Origin: Asterella californica
Taxonomy: Eukaryota > Streptophyta > Marchantiopsida > Marchantiales > Aytoniaceae
Reading direction: 5' to 3'
DNA: 64,000 nucleotides
Assembly: GCA_036924285.1 (NCBI GenBank)
Contig: JAYKYS010000002.1
Location: 39,044,501 to 39,108,500, forward strand
Shown here: piece by piece, positions 22,301 to 32,333 of the stretch
Layout: every line of letters begins with the position of its first letter
Position numbering within the stretch: the first letter of the stretch is position 1
The notes under the pieces: generated by a model
What the model saw: only the letters and a program-made list of their open reading frames with translations
Told to the model about the DNA's origin: nothing
Database searches by the model: none
Translations under genes and position numbers: made by a program

Positions 22301-24193
22301 AGTAGAGACATGACAAGCTTTCTTCGTATCGGAAAAACACTTACGATTGGTGATGATACATTTGAAGATCTCGACGAGGTTAGTAAATTATTCTCTTTAC
22401 GAACAGGGAGAATTAAGGCCGAATGCGTAAGCTATCTGAAAGATTTCGTGCCCGAAGATGCTGGTATTCTTGGTGTCAATACATGACGTCAGGATGAGTT
22501 GTTCCTATGCATTTGCGTAGCTGTCGATTGTGAAACCCGGGAAGGAAGGTGGGGGTTTGGTCGTATAGGATATTTTGTCCTATTAGGTGACAGGGGAGGG
22601 AAGAAAGAGTTCAGATCCGGAGAAATCGGAATTGCATAGCCCGGCAATTCCATTGCCAGCGCAGCACCTTGTTCTCATGAAGAAGTTGTGATTTATGCTT
22701 GGGGATTTTTCACGTCTCAAATACTTGGACATGTGTAACGTAAATCATGCCGACTAACTACTCTACAAAACATTATTCACGACTTCGCAGGTTATTGCCA
22801 GATATGTGGACCCTTTGGTGGGTCATGTAAAAAACGTTTTGCGGTATAGAAAGTTCAAACGGGGCTCCAAGGCTGAGGTAGATGATTGTTTACGACAGTT
22901 GAAGAAGGAGAAACCAGGGCTCATCCCGTACTTCTTCTCAATTTGTCACGAGCACCCCGGTGCATTTAGGTTATCGTACATCAAGAGTGTCAGTACAGTC
23001 AGTCATGAATACATTAGTGTCTCCCCTGCTGGCCTCAAATTCCGGAAGAGAATTTTTGATTCACCTGAGAAGCTAGTATACTACTTCCAGAAGCATTTCA
23101 ACGAATCACCCGAAGTGGCGCCACGTCGTGCCGTTGCTGCGATGGTGCCACCAAGAAGTCCAGCACCCAGTGCCAGTGGAAGTTACCGGAGCGGTGGACA
23201 ATGGGGCTCTGGAAGGTCTGGTGAAGGAGTTGGGTCAGGTGGTTGGGATTCGGGCAATGGCTGGGATCGTGGCGGAGGTAGGGGAAGAAACAGTGGATCC
23301 TGGGGAACGGGTGTCGGGGGCGGGACTGATTGGGACCGATCCGGAGGTAGTGCGAACTCAGGCAGTGGTTGGGATAGAGCTGGTCCTTCATCTCAGGGTC
23401 AAGGCAGTGCCTGGAATGGTTGGGAGGGTGGTGGACCTGCAGCGGGGTATGCAGGTGGAAGGGGAGGCAGCATGCCTCCACCGTCTGGACAAAGTGGTTG
23501 GGATAGTAGGTCACATCAAACCCCACGGGATGGACACAAGTCTGGTGCCAACGGGTGGGGAGCGAATGAGACTGGGTTCGCAGAAGCCGCCTCACTTACT
23601 CCACTTTCAGGTACGATTTGCCTCGGCTCCTGTTTTACCTTCATCAGATGCTTATCATAATGTTGCTTCTAGCTTGTTGGATGGGCAATGTTGGGATGTT
23701 TTTCCTCTCCTAGAAATGATTTGTGAATGCTCAACGGCCTGGTCGTCGCTCAATGGCAGAAACTAGTTGGGGTTCAAGGAAGACATCTGGTGGCAATGCG
23801 AGCGGCTGGGATAGTGGTGGAGGCGCCTGGGACCAGCCGTCAGCGGATCGGACACCCAGTCGAAGTGGATGGGATTCTGAACCAGAATCCCAAGGTACAG
23901 CCAGAAGTAGTTATGATACTACAACAAGCAAAAGTGGATGGGACAAACCAGCACCAGCCAGGACTGGTACAAGTGGTTGGGAGCAGTCGAGAGGTGATCC
24001 TCGCCGTGCAGGTGCTGCTAGGGAAGGCAGCAGAAAAAGTGGGTGGGACAACCCTGCTCCCAGGCCGACTGGTGAGCAGACTCCACTCGGGGTGACTTCC
24101 GTAGTGTCGACCATTTTGACTGATACCACGGTGACTGATACCACTGAAGTTACACTCACTGAACAACCAGTAACAAACCTTGATGGCCAGTAG
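13339..24193 (+). CDS. SPT6: Transcription elongation factor SPT6-like, 17 exons, 1768 aa
   Basis: SPT6 is a nuclear histone chaperone and elongation factor that travels with RNA polymerase II. Proposed exons: 13339-13366, 13829-13909, 14233-14371, 14867-14957, 15122-15296, 15439-15568, 15748-16045, 16595-16792, 17180-17293, 17443-17811, 18863-18970, 19134-19916, 20283-20424, 20620-21806, 22169-22378, 22791-23610, 23760-24193. All have GT..AG borders, every phase matches, and the total is 5307 nt. Domains in order: acidic N-terminus (about 1-310, with DEYEKDGFIVDEDE and LDEDDYLLLQEANVTGFHRP); central core (FNLHFPPDDVDLEPGQFKRP); YqgF-like fold (about 755-885, RVMACCWGPGKPATTFVMLD); helix-hairpin-helix (about 960-1015, ISGLGPRKATYIQRS); S1 (about 1145-1219); tandem SH2 (about 1260-1470, GEVIIRPSSKGPSHLSMTLK); and a Gly/Trp-rich tail (about 1475-1768). 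The exon 4 acceptor (14865-14866) has a weak pyrimidine tract and was chosen by frame. Arabidopsis SPT6L is similar in layout and slightly shorter. Confidence 0.95.
17907..18262 (+). repeat. Direct repeat of about 95 bp inside SPT6 intron 10
   Basis: The segment CCAGACGATG(T/C)AT...TTTTCTAGATAACT...CTTATCGCT occurs at about 17907-18000 and again at about 18167-18260 with scattered changes. Two flanking phrases, TATATCCGT(C/A)TTGTGGTA and AACCGAGTTA, are also duplicated in this 1-kb intron. This indicates local duplication within the intron. Confidence 0.7.
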
Positions 24194-25040
24194 GGGATGA
24201 TTCAGTGGTTGACACCGCTGTAGTCAAACTCAGTCAACAACTAGTGACAGACCTTGACGGTCACCAGTTTGTGTTTCAGCATCACCAAGTGATCTTACCA
24301 CAAAGTGGTTTAATTAGTGGGATGTATATTAACTGAGAAGCATTGTACATGAATTAAACACCCAGTGGGTGCTCTATTCGTTCATACCGTCTACATGTTG
24401 CTTTCGGGTGAAGATGGTAATGGAGGAGTGGATCATCATTCATCGTATCTGAAATCTGAAATCTGAAATCAAGCAAAGAAACCTTGATGCAAGAAGAGAA
24501 GACAATGGTTCAATCACAGAAAACGCGTTGTTGTTGGTGTTGGTACTGTCATATGGCGGTGCGGTGTGGATGTGGACAAAAGAAGAAAAACGGAGTGCTT
24601 CGTTTAGCAATAGGGGAAATTAAATAGAGGTAAGGCGGAGGCTCTGCTGATGGGGCAAATTGGGGCCGAGCAGATAAAAACATTGGAAATAGCGTTTTCA
24701 CTAAATAATAGCGGTTAAGATGAAAACATATCAAAAGTATTTTCTTGGTTTGGAATAATGCAAAAGTTGCCCAAGGGGGGATTGAGCCACTGAAAATATT
24801 TTAGCCAGATTATTCTATATGATGGAGATCGCCCCAAGATATGAGAACGGGTTTTTCAGAAGACAAAGAGCTGATTCTTGAATATATTATCGAAATTGTG
24901 TGAAGCAAGGTAAGGTGTTCCGGTTATGTGGGTAAAGAAAAGACATTTTATGTTGCGAGGGATGGGCCACTAAGAGCAATACTTTAGTTGTCGCTAGTTT
25001 TAGCAACGTGAGAGTAAATCTGTTCGTCATTGTTACTTGG
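24194..25040. other. SPT6 3' flank
   Basis: The first 150 bp contain a decayed duplicate of the last SPT6 codons (VTDLDGH-type phrase at about 24240-24265) in a shifted frame. A probable 3' UTR extends to about 24360. No further gene is seen. Confidence 0.4.
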
Positions 25041-25048
25041 AGAATTTT

Positions 25049-25775
25049 TTTGCCTTGGAACTAATTTCTAAACCTAGGGGTAGACATTTATTATCGTCTA
25101 ACAATGTCTAATGTCTAACAGCGAATCTGCCTGCCACTGCTCTTTTGCCTTGGAACTAGTTCCTAAACCTAATGGGTGGACAGTGAAGGGAAACAAGTAC
25201 CTTAACTCTACTTAGGGTCTCTTCCGACTAGGTCCTTAGTGTGCTTATCAGACACTGTCAGATTGGTTCTGTGATAAGAATTGTCTTCCGACTGTAATTT
25301 CACAAGTGTCCCCATAGTATATTCGTCAGCATATAGCATCTCCAAGGTTTTTGGGTGGGGTACCTCATTTCCGTGTATTTCGCTTAAACCCATTTTCTCA
25401 GGAGGACGCCTGGATACTCAAGTGAAACTGACGTGAATCTGACTGTCTAAGCACGTGAGATTACCTTCTTTTTCTAAAAGCACGAAGGTAAACTATAGGT
25501 GATGGGAAGACATTCACTATCGCGAATGCAGGAGTTACCAAAACTGCAGGACTGGCAGCTGTACCCTTCAGGTCCGGCGGGACTCATTAGGCGCGTTAAA
25601 GGGTATAGTCGGAAGAGATCTTTAGAACTAATTTCTAGACCTAAGGGATGGACAGTGGAAAAAAACAAGGACCCTAACTCAGCAGCAAAAAACAAGGACT
25701 TTAACTCGACAGATTCCTAAACCTAAGGGATGGACAGTGGAAAGAAACAAGGACCCTAACTCAGCAACAAAAGCC
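25049..25775 (+). repeat. Four-copy direct repeat
   Basis: A unit of about 65 bp (AACTAATTTCTAAACCTAAG, then GGATGGACAGTGGAAAGAAA and CAAGGACCCTAACTC) appears at about 25049-25086 (partial), 25143-25207, 25619-25690 and 25712-25770. The last two copies are nearly adjacent and the first two are more diverged. Confidence 0.65.
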
Positions 25776-25876
25776 AAATACCCTAACTTTGCCTGTGGCC
25801 GCACAGAGTTCTCCAAGTACACACTGGAGATCTTTTTTTTTTGAAAATTCGATCCTAGACATGAGCATCTTGATCC

Positions 25877-26125
25877 CAGACGGACATTGCTACGATAGTT
25901 TCACTCGCGGTTCACATCATTATCAAAAGTCTTGATAAAGCCAAGATTTATCTCTCGGACATAACCTCTACCTCGCGTAGCACGCTTCGTCGCGCCATCA
26001 ATGCTCCAAAGAGCATTGAAGTGAAGGCTGGGTTACAAAGGGACGTAATTGCTGACTGGCTATCTGAGAACACATATACTGACTGCACAGGGGGGAAAAA
26101 CGGAATAGAATGTCAAGTAAAGTAA
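25877..26125 (+). other. Isolated open frame, possible gene fragment
   Basis: Between TGA at about 25874 and TAA at about 26123-26125 the plus strand is open for about 82 codons with a protein-like composition. It includes IIKSLDKAKIYLSDITSTSR and EVKAGLQRDVIADWLSENTY. There is no in-frame ATG, so it would be an exon or a remnant rather than a complete gene. No splice partners or family are recognised; it could be chance. Confidence 0.25.
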
Positions 26126-26329
26126 TGAGTAGAGGGCTTTAATGATTGTTAATTTTTCCATAGAAATCAAGGGCGAAAGTAAGTTTTTGAACCATCTTTA
26201 TGCGATAAAAGAAAAAAGCTGCTCTTCCAGATTATTCTTGCACTAAACCCTCGGTATATGTTAAAATACTCATGAGAACCCCGAGTACTCTTGATAAATG
26301 ATAAATGTTATAACTTGTCTCTTGGGGTC

Positions 26330-26483
26330 TTTTACCATGGGATTGTCTAGGTGAGTCTACCACAGCGGGACTCGGACCAGAAGCTTCGTTAACAGTTGCA
26401 GCTCATGCACCTCCAACCGTATCGCAAAGGCTTGAACTCACGACTTTTCTCTTAGATGACTGTAAGCTAAACTGAAGATCTTC
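26330..26483 (-). mobile_element. Possible eroded tRNA-derived SINE
   Basis: On the minus strand from about 26470, TAGCTTACAGT resembles an RNA polymerase III A box. About 25 bp later GAGTTCAAGCC (about 26438-26428) resembles a B box. Spacing and order fit tRNA-derived SINEs. No clear A-tail or target duplication is visible. A 9-bp perfect hairpin (GGACACCGA / TCGGTGTCC, 26484-26504) lies just upstream. Confidence 0.25.
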
Positions 26484-26664
26484 GGACACCGAATATCGGT
26501 GTCCCAAGTGGTTATCTCCGGTCTGGTTTCAAAAAACTAAGAAATAAAACCGTTAAGTGAATATGCATCCAAAGCATACATCCTGCCGAGGAAGGGAAAA
26601 GGACAAACATATAAAAATTCTTTCTGAGAGCAAGCACGGCAAACACACAGTACCAGACTATAGA

Positions 26665-26735
26665 ATATAAAATTAAATAATTAAATAATTAAATAATATA
26701 AAATTAAATAATTAAATAATTAATTAATTCTTATT
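26665..26735. repeat. AAATTAAATAATT simple tandem repeat
   Basis: An AT-only tract built from TTAAATAA-type units is repeated about six times, interrupted once by AATATAAA. Confidence 0.8.
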
Positions 26736-27121
26736 TTTGGAAATACTTGAAAACACGAGGAGAGTAAGAGATAACCCATAAAGCTTGACCCCAGTGACGC
26801 GCTTCAAAACTTTCAAATCAGAGAACCATTACTCATTAAACCACTAATGTACAGTAAGTTTAATTTAATATCTGACCTTTCTTACCGGAAGGGTTAGGTA
26901 TTAAGTTAAACTCTTTGTATATTCAGTTACTCCATCTTCCGATGGAGGAGGTGAATAAGCAAAGAATCTACACATTTGGTGAAAAAACTAGTAAGGCCGA
27001 ACCTGCAAGTGGCTGTTTTAGAAGCTTGATTTTTAGAACCAAGAAGCTTGGAATGTATTAAGCTGATAATTATCCACTGCTTTTGACTTATTTGGAATTT
27101 TTGTTTGTTTGTTGAGGGTGC

Positions 27122-27174
27122 CAACATAGTTTCACAAACTAACCAGATGACGAGGTTAGTTTGTGAAACTGTTG
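27122..27174. repeat. Perfect 17-bp inverted repeat with 9-nt loop
   Basis: AGTTTCACAAACTAACC (27128-27144) is the exact reverse complement of 27154-27170, with AGATGACGA between them. After a 2-nt bulge the stem continues with CAAC (27122-27125) and GTTG (27171-27174). It lies in gene-poor DNA. Confidence 0.85.
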
Positions 27175-30164
27175 ACTCAGATTTCGCGGGAACACGAAGC
27201 GGGCGAGCCCGAGAACTCATGTTTTGTGAACCGTATAGACCGACCAGACGAGAGAAGGTTCGAACATAGTAGTGTAGGGATCAAGCTGAAAACAGAATGC
27301 TACACCACAACCATGTGATAGAAACTATAACATGAAATGTTCAATGTTTTTCCAAACCTGGAATTTTGTGTTCGGGCTCTCCCTATATATACATCACGTG
27401 CGGTCACTGATAGTACGCTCGATTTGCCACGAAAATACGATCAAGGTCAAGTAAGAGCGGCACTTCCACGTTGACCAGAGTCATGTGTGTCCCTTGAGAA
27501 GCAATATGAGGGTGTTCTTTCACATACCCATAAGATTCGAGGATAATGGTCAAATATTCCCGACCAGCTGATCAATAGAATAGACAACCAAAACGCTAAG
27601 GTACAGCCTGACCTTGTTAGGCCCGCACATAGGCTTTTTCGCCTAGTTTTTTATCCGAAAATAGGTTAGATAATAATACTTGTAAACGCACATATCAGTT
27701 TATTGGGTTTTCATTAAATTGGAGTAGAGAATATTTCATAGAGTATCTTCTTGGGTACCCTCTTAAGGTATTTTAGGAGTACATTTATTTTTATACCGAC
27801 ACGTGTCATATTAATTTTTTTGTGAAATAAAAGTTAAATATAAAATTTTTTCTTATTTTCTAAAAGCTGTTTATTTACTATGTTGACACATGTCATATTA
27901 ATGTTAACTTTTGTTACAGAAAATGTAAAATACAGAAAATTCTTTATTCAATCACATAAAACCTAGATCATGGTTCCTGTCACAACATTTACCTCACGTT
28001 TGTGAAGTGAAAAACCAAACCTGCAAATCTGTTTGTAATTCAGAGAAAAAACTAATAAACCAGTGATAAACTACTAGTGAAAAACTATGTGCGATTGGTC
28101 CCTTACCGACATTATACTTTCCAGTAAGCCACATGGCTATAACGTTTTGTGCGCCTTGGTCTTGACCAGAAAATGCTTTAGGTGATGAAATCTTCATCCG
28201 AGAATGGAATTTGTGAAGTAATGAATTAGAACTAAAGTAGTTCACTAGCTTTATAAGTTGCAATCACTTCAAAACAAACTATTTAATTCCAGTTGATGCC
28301 GAAAAAGATTCAGGGACGAGCGAGTTCCCACCATCATAATTCAGTCTATGAAACTCAGTGTCCAACTTTTTGCAAATGCTGCTCATTCAAAATGAAAGGT
28401 CTAGGTAACCCAAACCTTAGATACGACTAGTGGGGGTTTAAAGAACCATTAGTGTTAACAATCAGAGTACTGAGTGTTATAAGGATTTTGTTATGTTCAA
28501 CTGTGACAATGTCTTCGTATGTTCCAATCAAAGATGTAAAAAGGGTTCGGAATAAGGCTTCAATTTGTAGATTTAGTGTCGAGAAAGAGTGTTGATATTT
28601 TGACACTAACATAACCCTCAATTGGAGAAAGAGACTTACTACCACTTTGTTTGTATCACACTTTCTGCAAGTGAAACGACTGTTGTATATGTTCATTGTC
28701 ATTCATACCTGAATATATGTTGACCAGAGTATACATAAATCAAACATACTTCATCTTTTAGAAATGTAGATTAACAGAGTTTGGAAACTAAAAGTGTGGT
28801 ATCTTCTAACCTAAAATACACTAAGTCAAGTATGGACAGAGATGTTCCATATCCATATGCTGATGTCCAATAAAGCTTGTCTCTTGATATCAAGACTTTC
28901 TACTGTTTCTCCAAGGTTGGCGGGGGAGTCATCATTTGGTTCTTACATGAAATGCTATCAATGTGAAAACTTCTTACCTGCTAGAAGCAAAGTCTAGAGA
29001 ATCTATGATGAATATATCTACTTCACACTTGCAGAACGATATGATTATCTCATGCCTAAGAAGTATTGAGTGACAATGTGTTAAGTGTCATTTTCATAAA
29101 TTTGTGTCTAACCTGAGGCACGATGAGAGGTCTTCGTCAACCAACAAGCACTATCACGTCCTCTCTAATGATGTTGTGGGTGAATTCTTTGAGGTTTGAA
29201 AGGCATTCATCTATACCACAATCAACAGAGTCTCGAGAACAGCCACGATTCCAGATTTTACGATAAGTGTGGCGTAAACCTTCAACCGGATGCTTTACAG
29301 ACTTCCGCTTCTAACTCATATGAATAAGTTCCTTTACGTAGTAAACTAGAAGAGTAAACTTGTTTTCACCTGATTAGCTTTACTTCGAAGCGACTGTACA
29401 TACCTTTTCACAGACGTGCGTTCTGCTCGCGGTGTACCTAAATGCTTCAGAGTACGATGAAGGTCCTCACTGCTATTTTACTTGAGACTGGTCGTCCTTG
29501 ACATCCCTTGGTCCGAAAATCTGTTCGTCTCCTTTCTTTATTTCTTCTGGTGACGAGAATCAGATCAATCCTTGTCCTAAGCATCTGTCTTAACCCCGAT
29601 AACATCGTGTAGCACCTGCAAAGAGCCATATTCAAACCTGAATCTTACAGGTCTGAACAGTGTCTGTTTCGCCCAATTCTAAGGGAGAAGAACAGCAGAG
29701 CAGCCAGATAGTGGAGTCTAGAAAGTGACGGTCCAAAAGAGACTTCTGAGAATACAATCTGCAGCGGTGATCTAATAGAAAGAAGAGTTGCTGATAACCT
29801 TCGAAAGTGTACTGATCGGTCAGAACTACCTGTTCTATATGCCCTCGATTAATGACATTGTTTCGGATTCTAGGCTGGGAAGTGCTCGTAGGCTCCTCTT
29901 TAACTCGAAGGCAGTTTTCAGTCTCACATCGGAATAATATCCAAGTCTTTCTGAAGGCAAATGCACTTTAATTTAAAAACGATCTGCCACACAAATTCTC
30001 ACAACCACTATACAGCAGAGACCCCTACACAGTAGTATAACTGTCAATTTTCTATGTAAAACTATCTGGATTAGAAAGTGTTTGTCAAAACAAACATGTT
30101 CTTGTCCAGATAAGTAGTTCCTATTATCATCCCATCACTTGGGCTAAAATTCCCACGGTCCTCA
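27175..30164. other. AT-rich spacer
   Basis: No supported gene is present. A TATATATA-type box near 27384-27391 is followed by CACGTG, but no coding frame follows. Short open frames here have no protein-like conservation I can recognise. Confidence 0.4.
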
Positions 30165-32333
30165 TTACCAGACCTTCAGCCAAGACATCAGCTTCAGTAA
30201 GAGTGATGGCAACGACCCGCTCGTTGCGTCCGCATATGATGATGCCTTCTCTTCGTTGGGTAAGGGATCCGGGCTTCCTACAGGTGTGCTGGCAGTGACA
30301 TCTCCAGTACTAGCATCTTTTGTTCTTCTTCTTCTATTAAGCTCAGCATCCCCCCTCAGTACGCCAGCTGACCGGCTCTTAGCATGCTTGGAAGCCTTCC
30401 ATAACTGAACATCAATGCAATTTATAGCGGCATCCAAAGCTACAGCAGACACATTGACCTGTTGATCATCTCCTAAACCTGCAATAATGACTCCTGAACC
30501 GAGACAGACATCACCTTGGTAAAAAGCAGCAAACTGTCCAGGTGCAATTCCTTGATCATCCTCTGCAAGAAGTACTACTGCTGTCGAAAAATGTCTAGAA
30601 TCTGACTCCGATGCTGTGAGTCCAGACTCCTCACTACTGTAAAAGAGTTCGAACTTAAAACTGCATTCATACATCTTTGGGCCATGTCGGACCTTGCAAC
30701 GCATATTTGATACATCAGAAGGAATGTGCCCGGATATCCAATTCAAAGAGCCGACCCGAAATGAACGCCTCTTCTTGTCGCTGAAGTACTTCCTGGAGAT
30801 GAAGATCACGTTGCGTTCCACATCTTTAGCCACTACAAACCAGGGGCCATTAGAAAGGCGTAGCCCGTGCCGCTGTCCAATTGTATAGAACCAGAATCCC
30901 TTATGTAGACCTAGAACCTCTCCAGTCTCCGCTTCCAACATAAACCCTTCCTTTTCTCCAAGATGCCTTTCTATGAACTCACTAAATTTCACCTTTCCGA
31001 GGAAACAAATGCCTTGAGAATCCTTTCGCTGTTTGTTAGATAAGCCCATGGCCTCTGCAACCCCGCGCACTTCCGCCTTTGTCAATCCTCCCAGCGGAAA
31101 CATGAGGCGACGCATTTGTAACTGTGTAAGTTGTGACAAGAAGTACGTTTGATCCTTGACAGTGTCGGGAGATAAATGAAGCTGGACAACCTGCTGCTGG
31201 GAATCCCCGCCAATTCTCTCCACACGGCTATAGTGGCCTGAAGCAATCCTGTCGAACGAAGAATCTTTGACATGCTCGAGAAAATCTCCAAATTTGATTT
31301 TCGAATTGCAAAGCATGTCTGGATTAGGAGTCCTGCCCGCTCGAATTTCTGCAAGGCTCTCAGACACCACCTTGGCCCAATAAGCATCAGTGAGGTGCAC
31401 TACTTTCAGTTCCACTCCTGCCTCGTCGCATACACTCTGCGCATGAGTCAGATCCTCCTCCCACGGACAGGCTGACCAAAAGTTCTCGAAATCTTCCTGG
31501 AACCAGATTTTGAGGTAAAATGCGGTACAAGAGTGACCGGCATCGCAGAGAAGGCGCAGAGCAACACTACTGTCGACTCCACCGCTAACCAGTACGGCTA
31601 CCCGCAAGGCTTTTCCTGCCTCACAGCTTCTTTGCACCCTCTCATCATTCTTCCAATCCACGCAGGCCTCTCCCTCGCCGTCTCTTACACCATTGTACCA
31701 CGATAAGTCTAATGAGCGGGTGTTCCCTATCACACCTACAACTCCTGCTCTCGTTCCTACTTCTCGTCGCTGCTGCTGCTCTGTAGCTTTCTCACATGGA
31801 GCTGAATCTGAATCCACCCTAGGCAGCACCTGGACAAATTCGTCAAGCTCTGCCTGCGCGCTATAATTTACACGAACAAGATGAGGATCACGAAGGCATC
31901 CGAGCGCATCGTGGCGTTGCTTGTTCTTGGAATGGCGCACCGAGAAAGCTTTCCTCGGGCTTTCTTGGAAGCTAACATATTTGAAATCTTGTTGGAGAAA
32001 GACAGATACAGACAGATGCTGGACAACACCTACACCAGCCAACGCGCACATTCTCTTTAAAGCTACTGACGAACTGAGCTCAAAATTCACACCAGAATCA
32101 TAAGGACAGTAGCTCACTCGTTCGACCAAAACCGAGAGCGTGCGTGAAACAGAAATCAAGAGCTCGCTGTATTTCACGGGAAGGCCCAAGCTCGAGGAGT
32201 TGGGCGAAGAGGGAGGGAGAGGGAGGAAAGGGACCCACCACCCAGTTTCTCCGGCGGTGGCATGGTTCACTTTTCCTCGTGAGGTTTGCGGTACCAGCGA
32301 TTTTTCCAGTCCATGCGTACATCTTTCCAACAT
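30165..32333 (-). CDS. tRNA-specific 2-thiouridylase (MnmA/MTU1 type), intronless
   Basis: This enzyme adds sulfur to position 2 of the wobble uridine of Glu, Gln and Lys tRNAs; in plants the MnmA/MTU1 type is expected in an organelle. From ATG at 32333 the protein has 722 aa. The PP-loop ATP site SGGVDSS is at about 250-256, TPNPDMLCNSKIKF places one catalytic cysteine at C342, and GICFLG places the second at C443. FYTIGQRHGL (about 482-491) and GIAPGQFAAFYQGDVCLGSG (about 595-614) mark the central and C-terminal beta domains. Bacterial MnmA has about 370 residues, so about 240 N-terminal residues and a 100-residue C-terminal tail are extra. A second ATG at 32051 (M95, MCALAGVGVV) begins a stretch more like a transit peptide and may be the real start. 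There are no introns over 2.1 kb, unlike most neighbours. Confidence 0.93.
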   Translation of the reverse strand: MLERCTHGLEKSLVPQTSRGKVNHATAGETGWWVPFLPLPPSSPNSSSLGLPVKYSELLISVSRTLSVLVERVSYCPYDSGVNFELSSSVALKRMCALAGVGVVQHLSVSVFLQQDFKYVSFQESPRKAFSVRHSKNKQRHDALGCLRDPHLVRVNYSAQAELDEFVQVLPRVDSDSAPCEKATEQQQRREVGTRAGVVGVIGNTRSLDLSWYNGVRDGEGEACVDWKNDERVQRSCEAGKALRVAVLVSGGVDSSVALRLLCDAGHSCTAFYLKIWFQEDFENFWSACPWEEDLTHAQSVCDEAGVELKVVHLTDAYWAKVVSESLAEIRAGRTPNPDMLCNSKIKFGDFLEHVKDSSFDRIASGHYSRVERIGGDSQQQVVQLHLSPDTVKDQTYFLSQLTQLQMRRLMFPLGGLTKAEVRGVAEAMGLSNKQRKDSQGICFLGKVKFSEFIERHLGEKEGFMLEAETGEVLGLHKGFWFYTIGQRHGLRLSNGPWFVVAKDVERNVIFISRKYFSDKKRRSFRVGSLNWISGHIPSDVSNMRCKVRHGPKMYECSFKFELFYSSEESGLTASESDSRHFSTAVVLLAEDDQGIAPGQFAAFYQGDVCLGSGVIIAGLGDDQQVNVSAVALDAAINCIDVQLWKASKHAKSRSAGVLRGDAELNRRRRTKDASTGDVTASTPVGSPDPLPNEEKASSYADATSGSLPSLLLKLMSWLKVW

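Noticed and set aside
23098..24166. Several long frames antisense or out of frame to SPT6 exons 16-17
   Set aside because: They are by-products of the Gly/Trp/Ser-rich coding repeat, which keeps other frames open.
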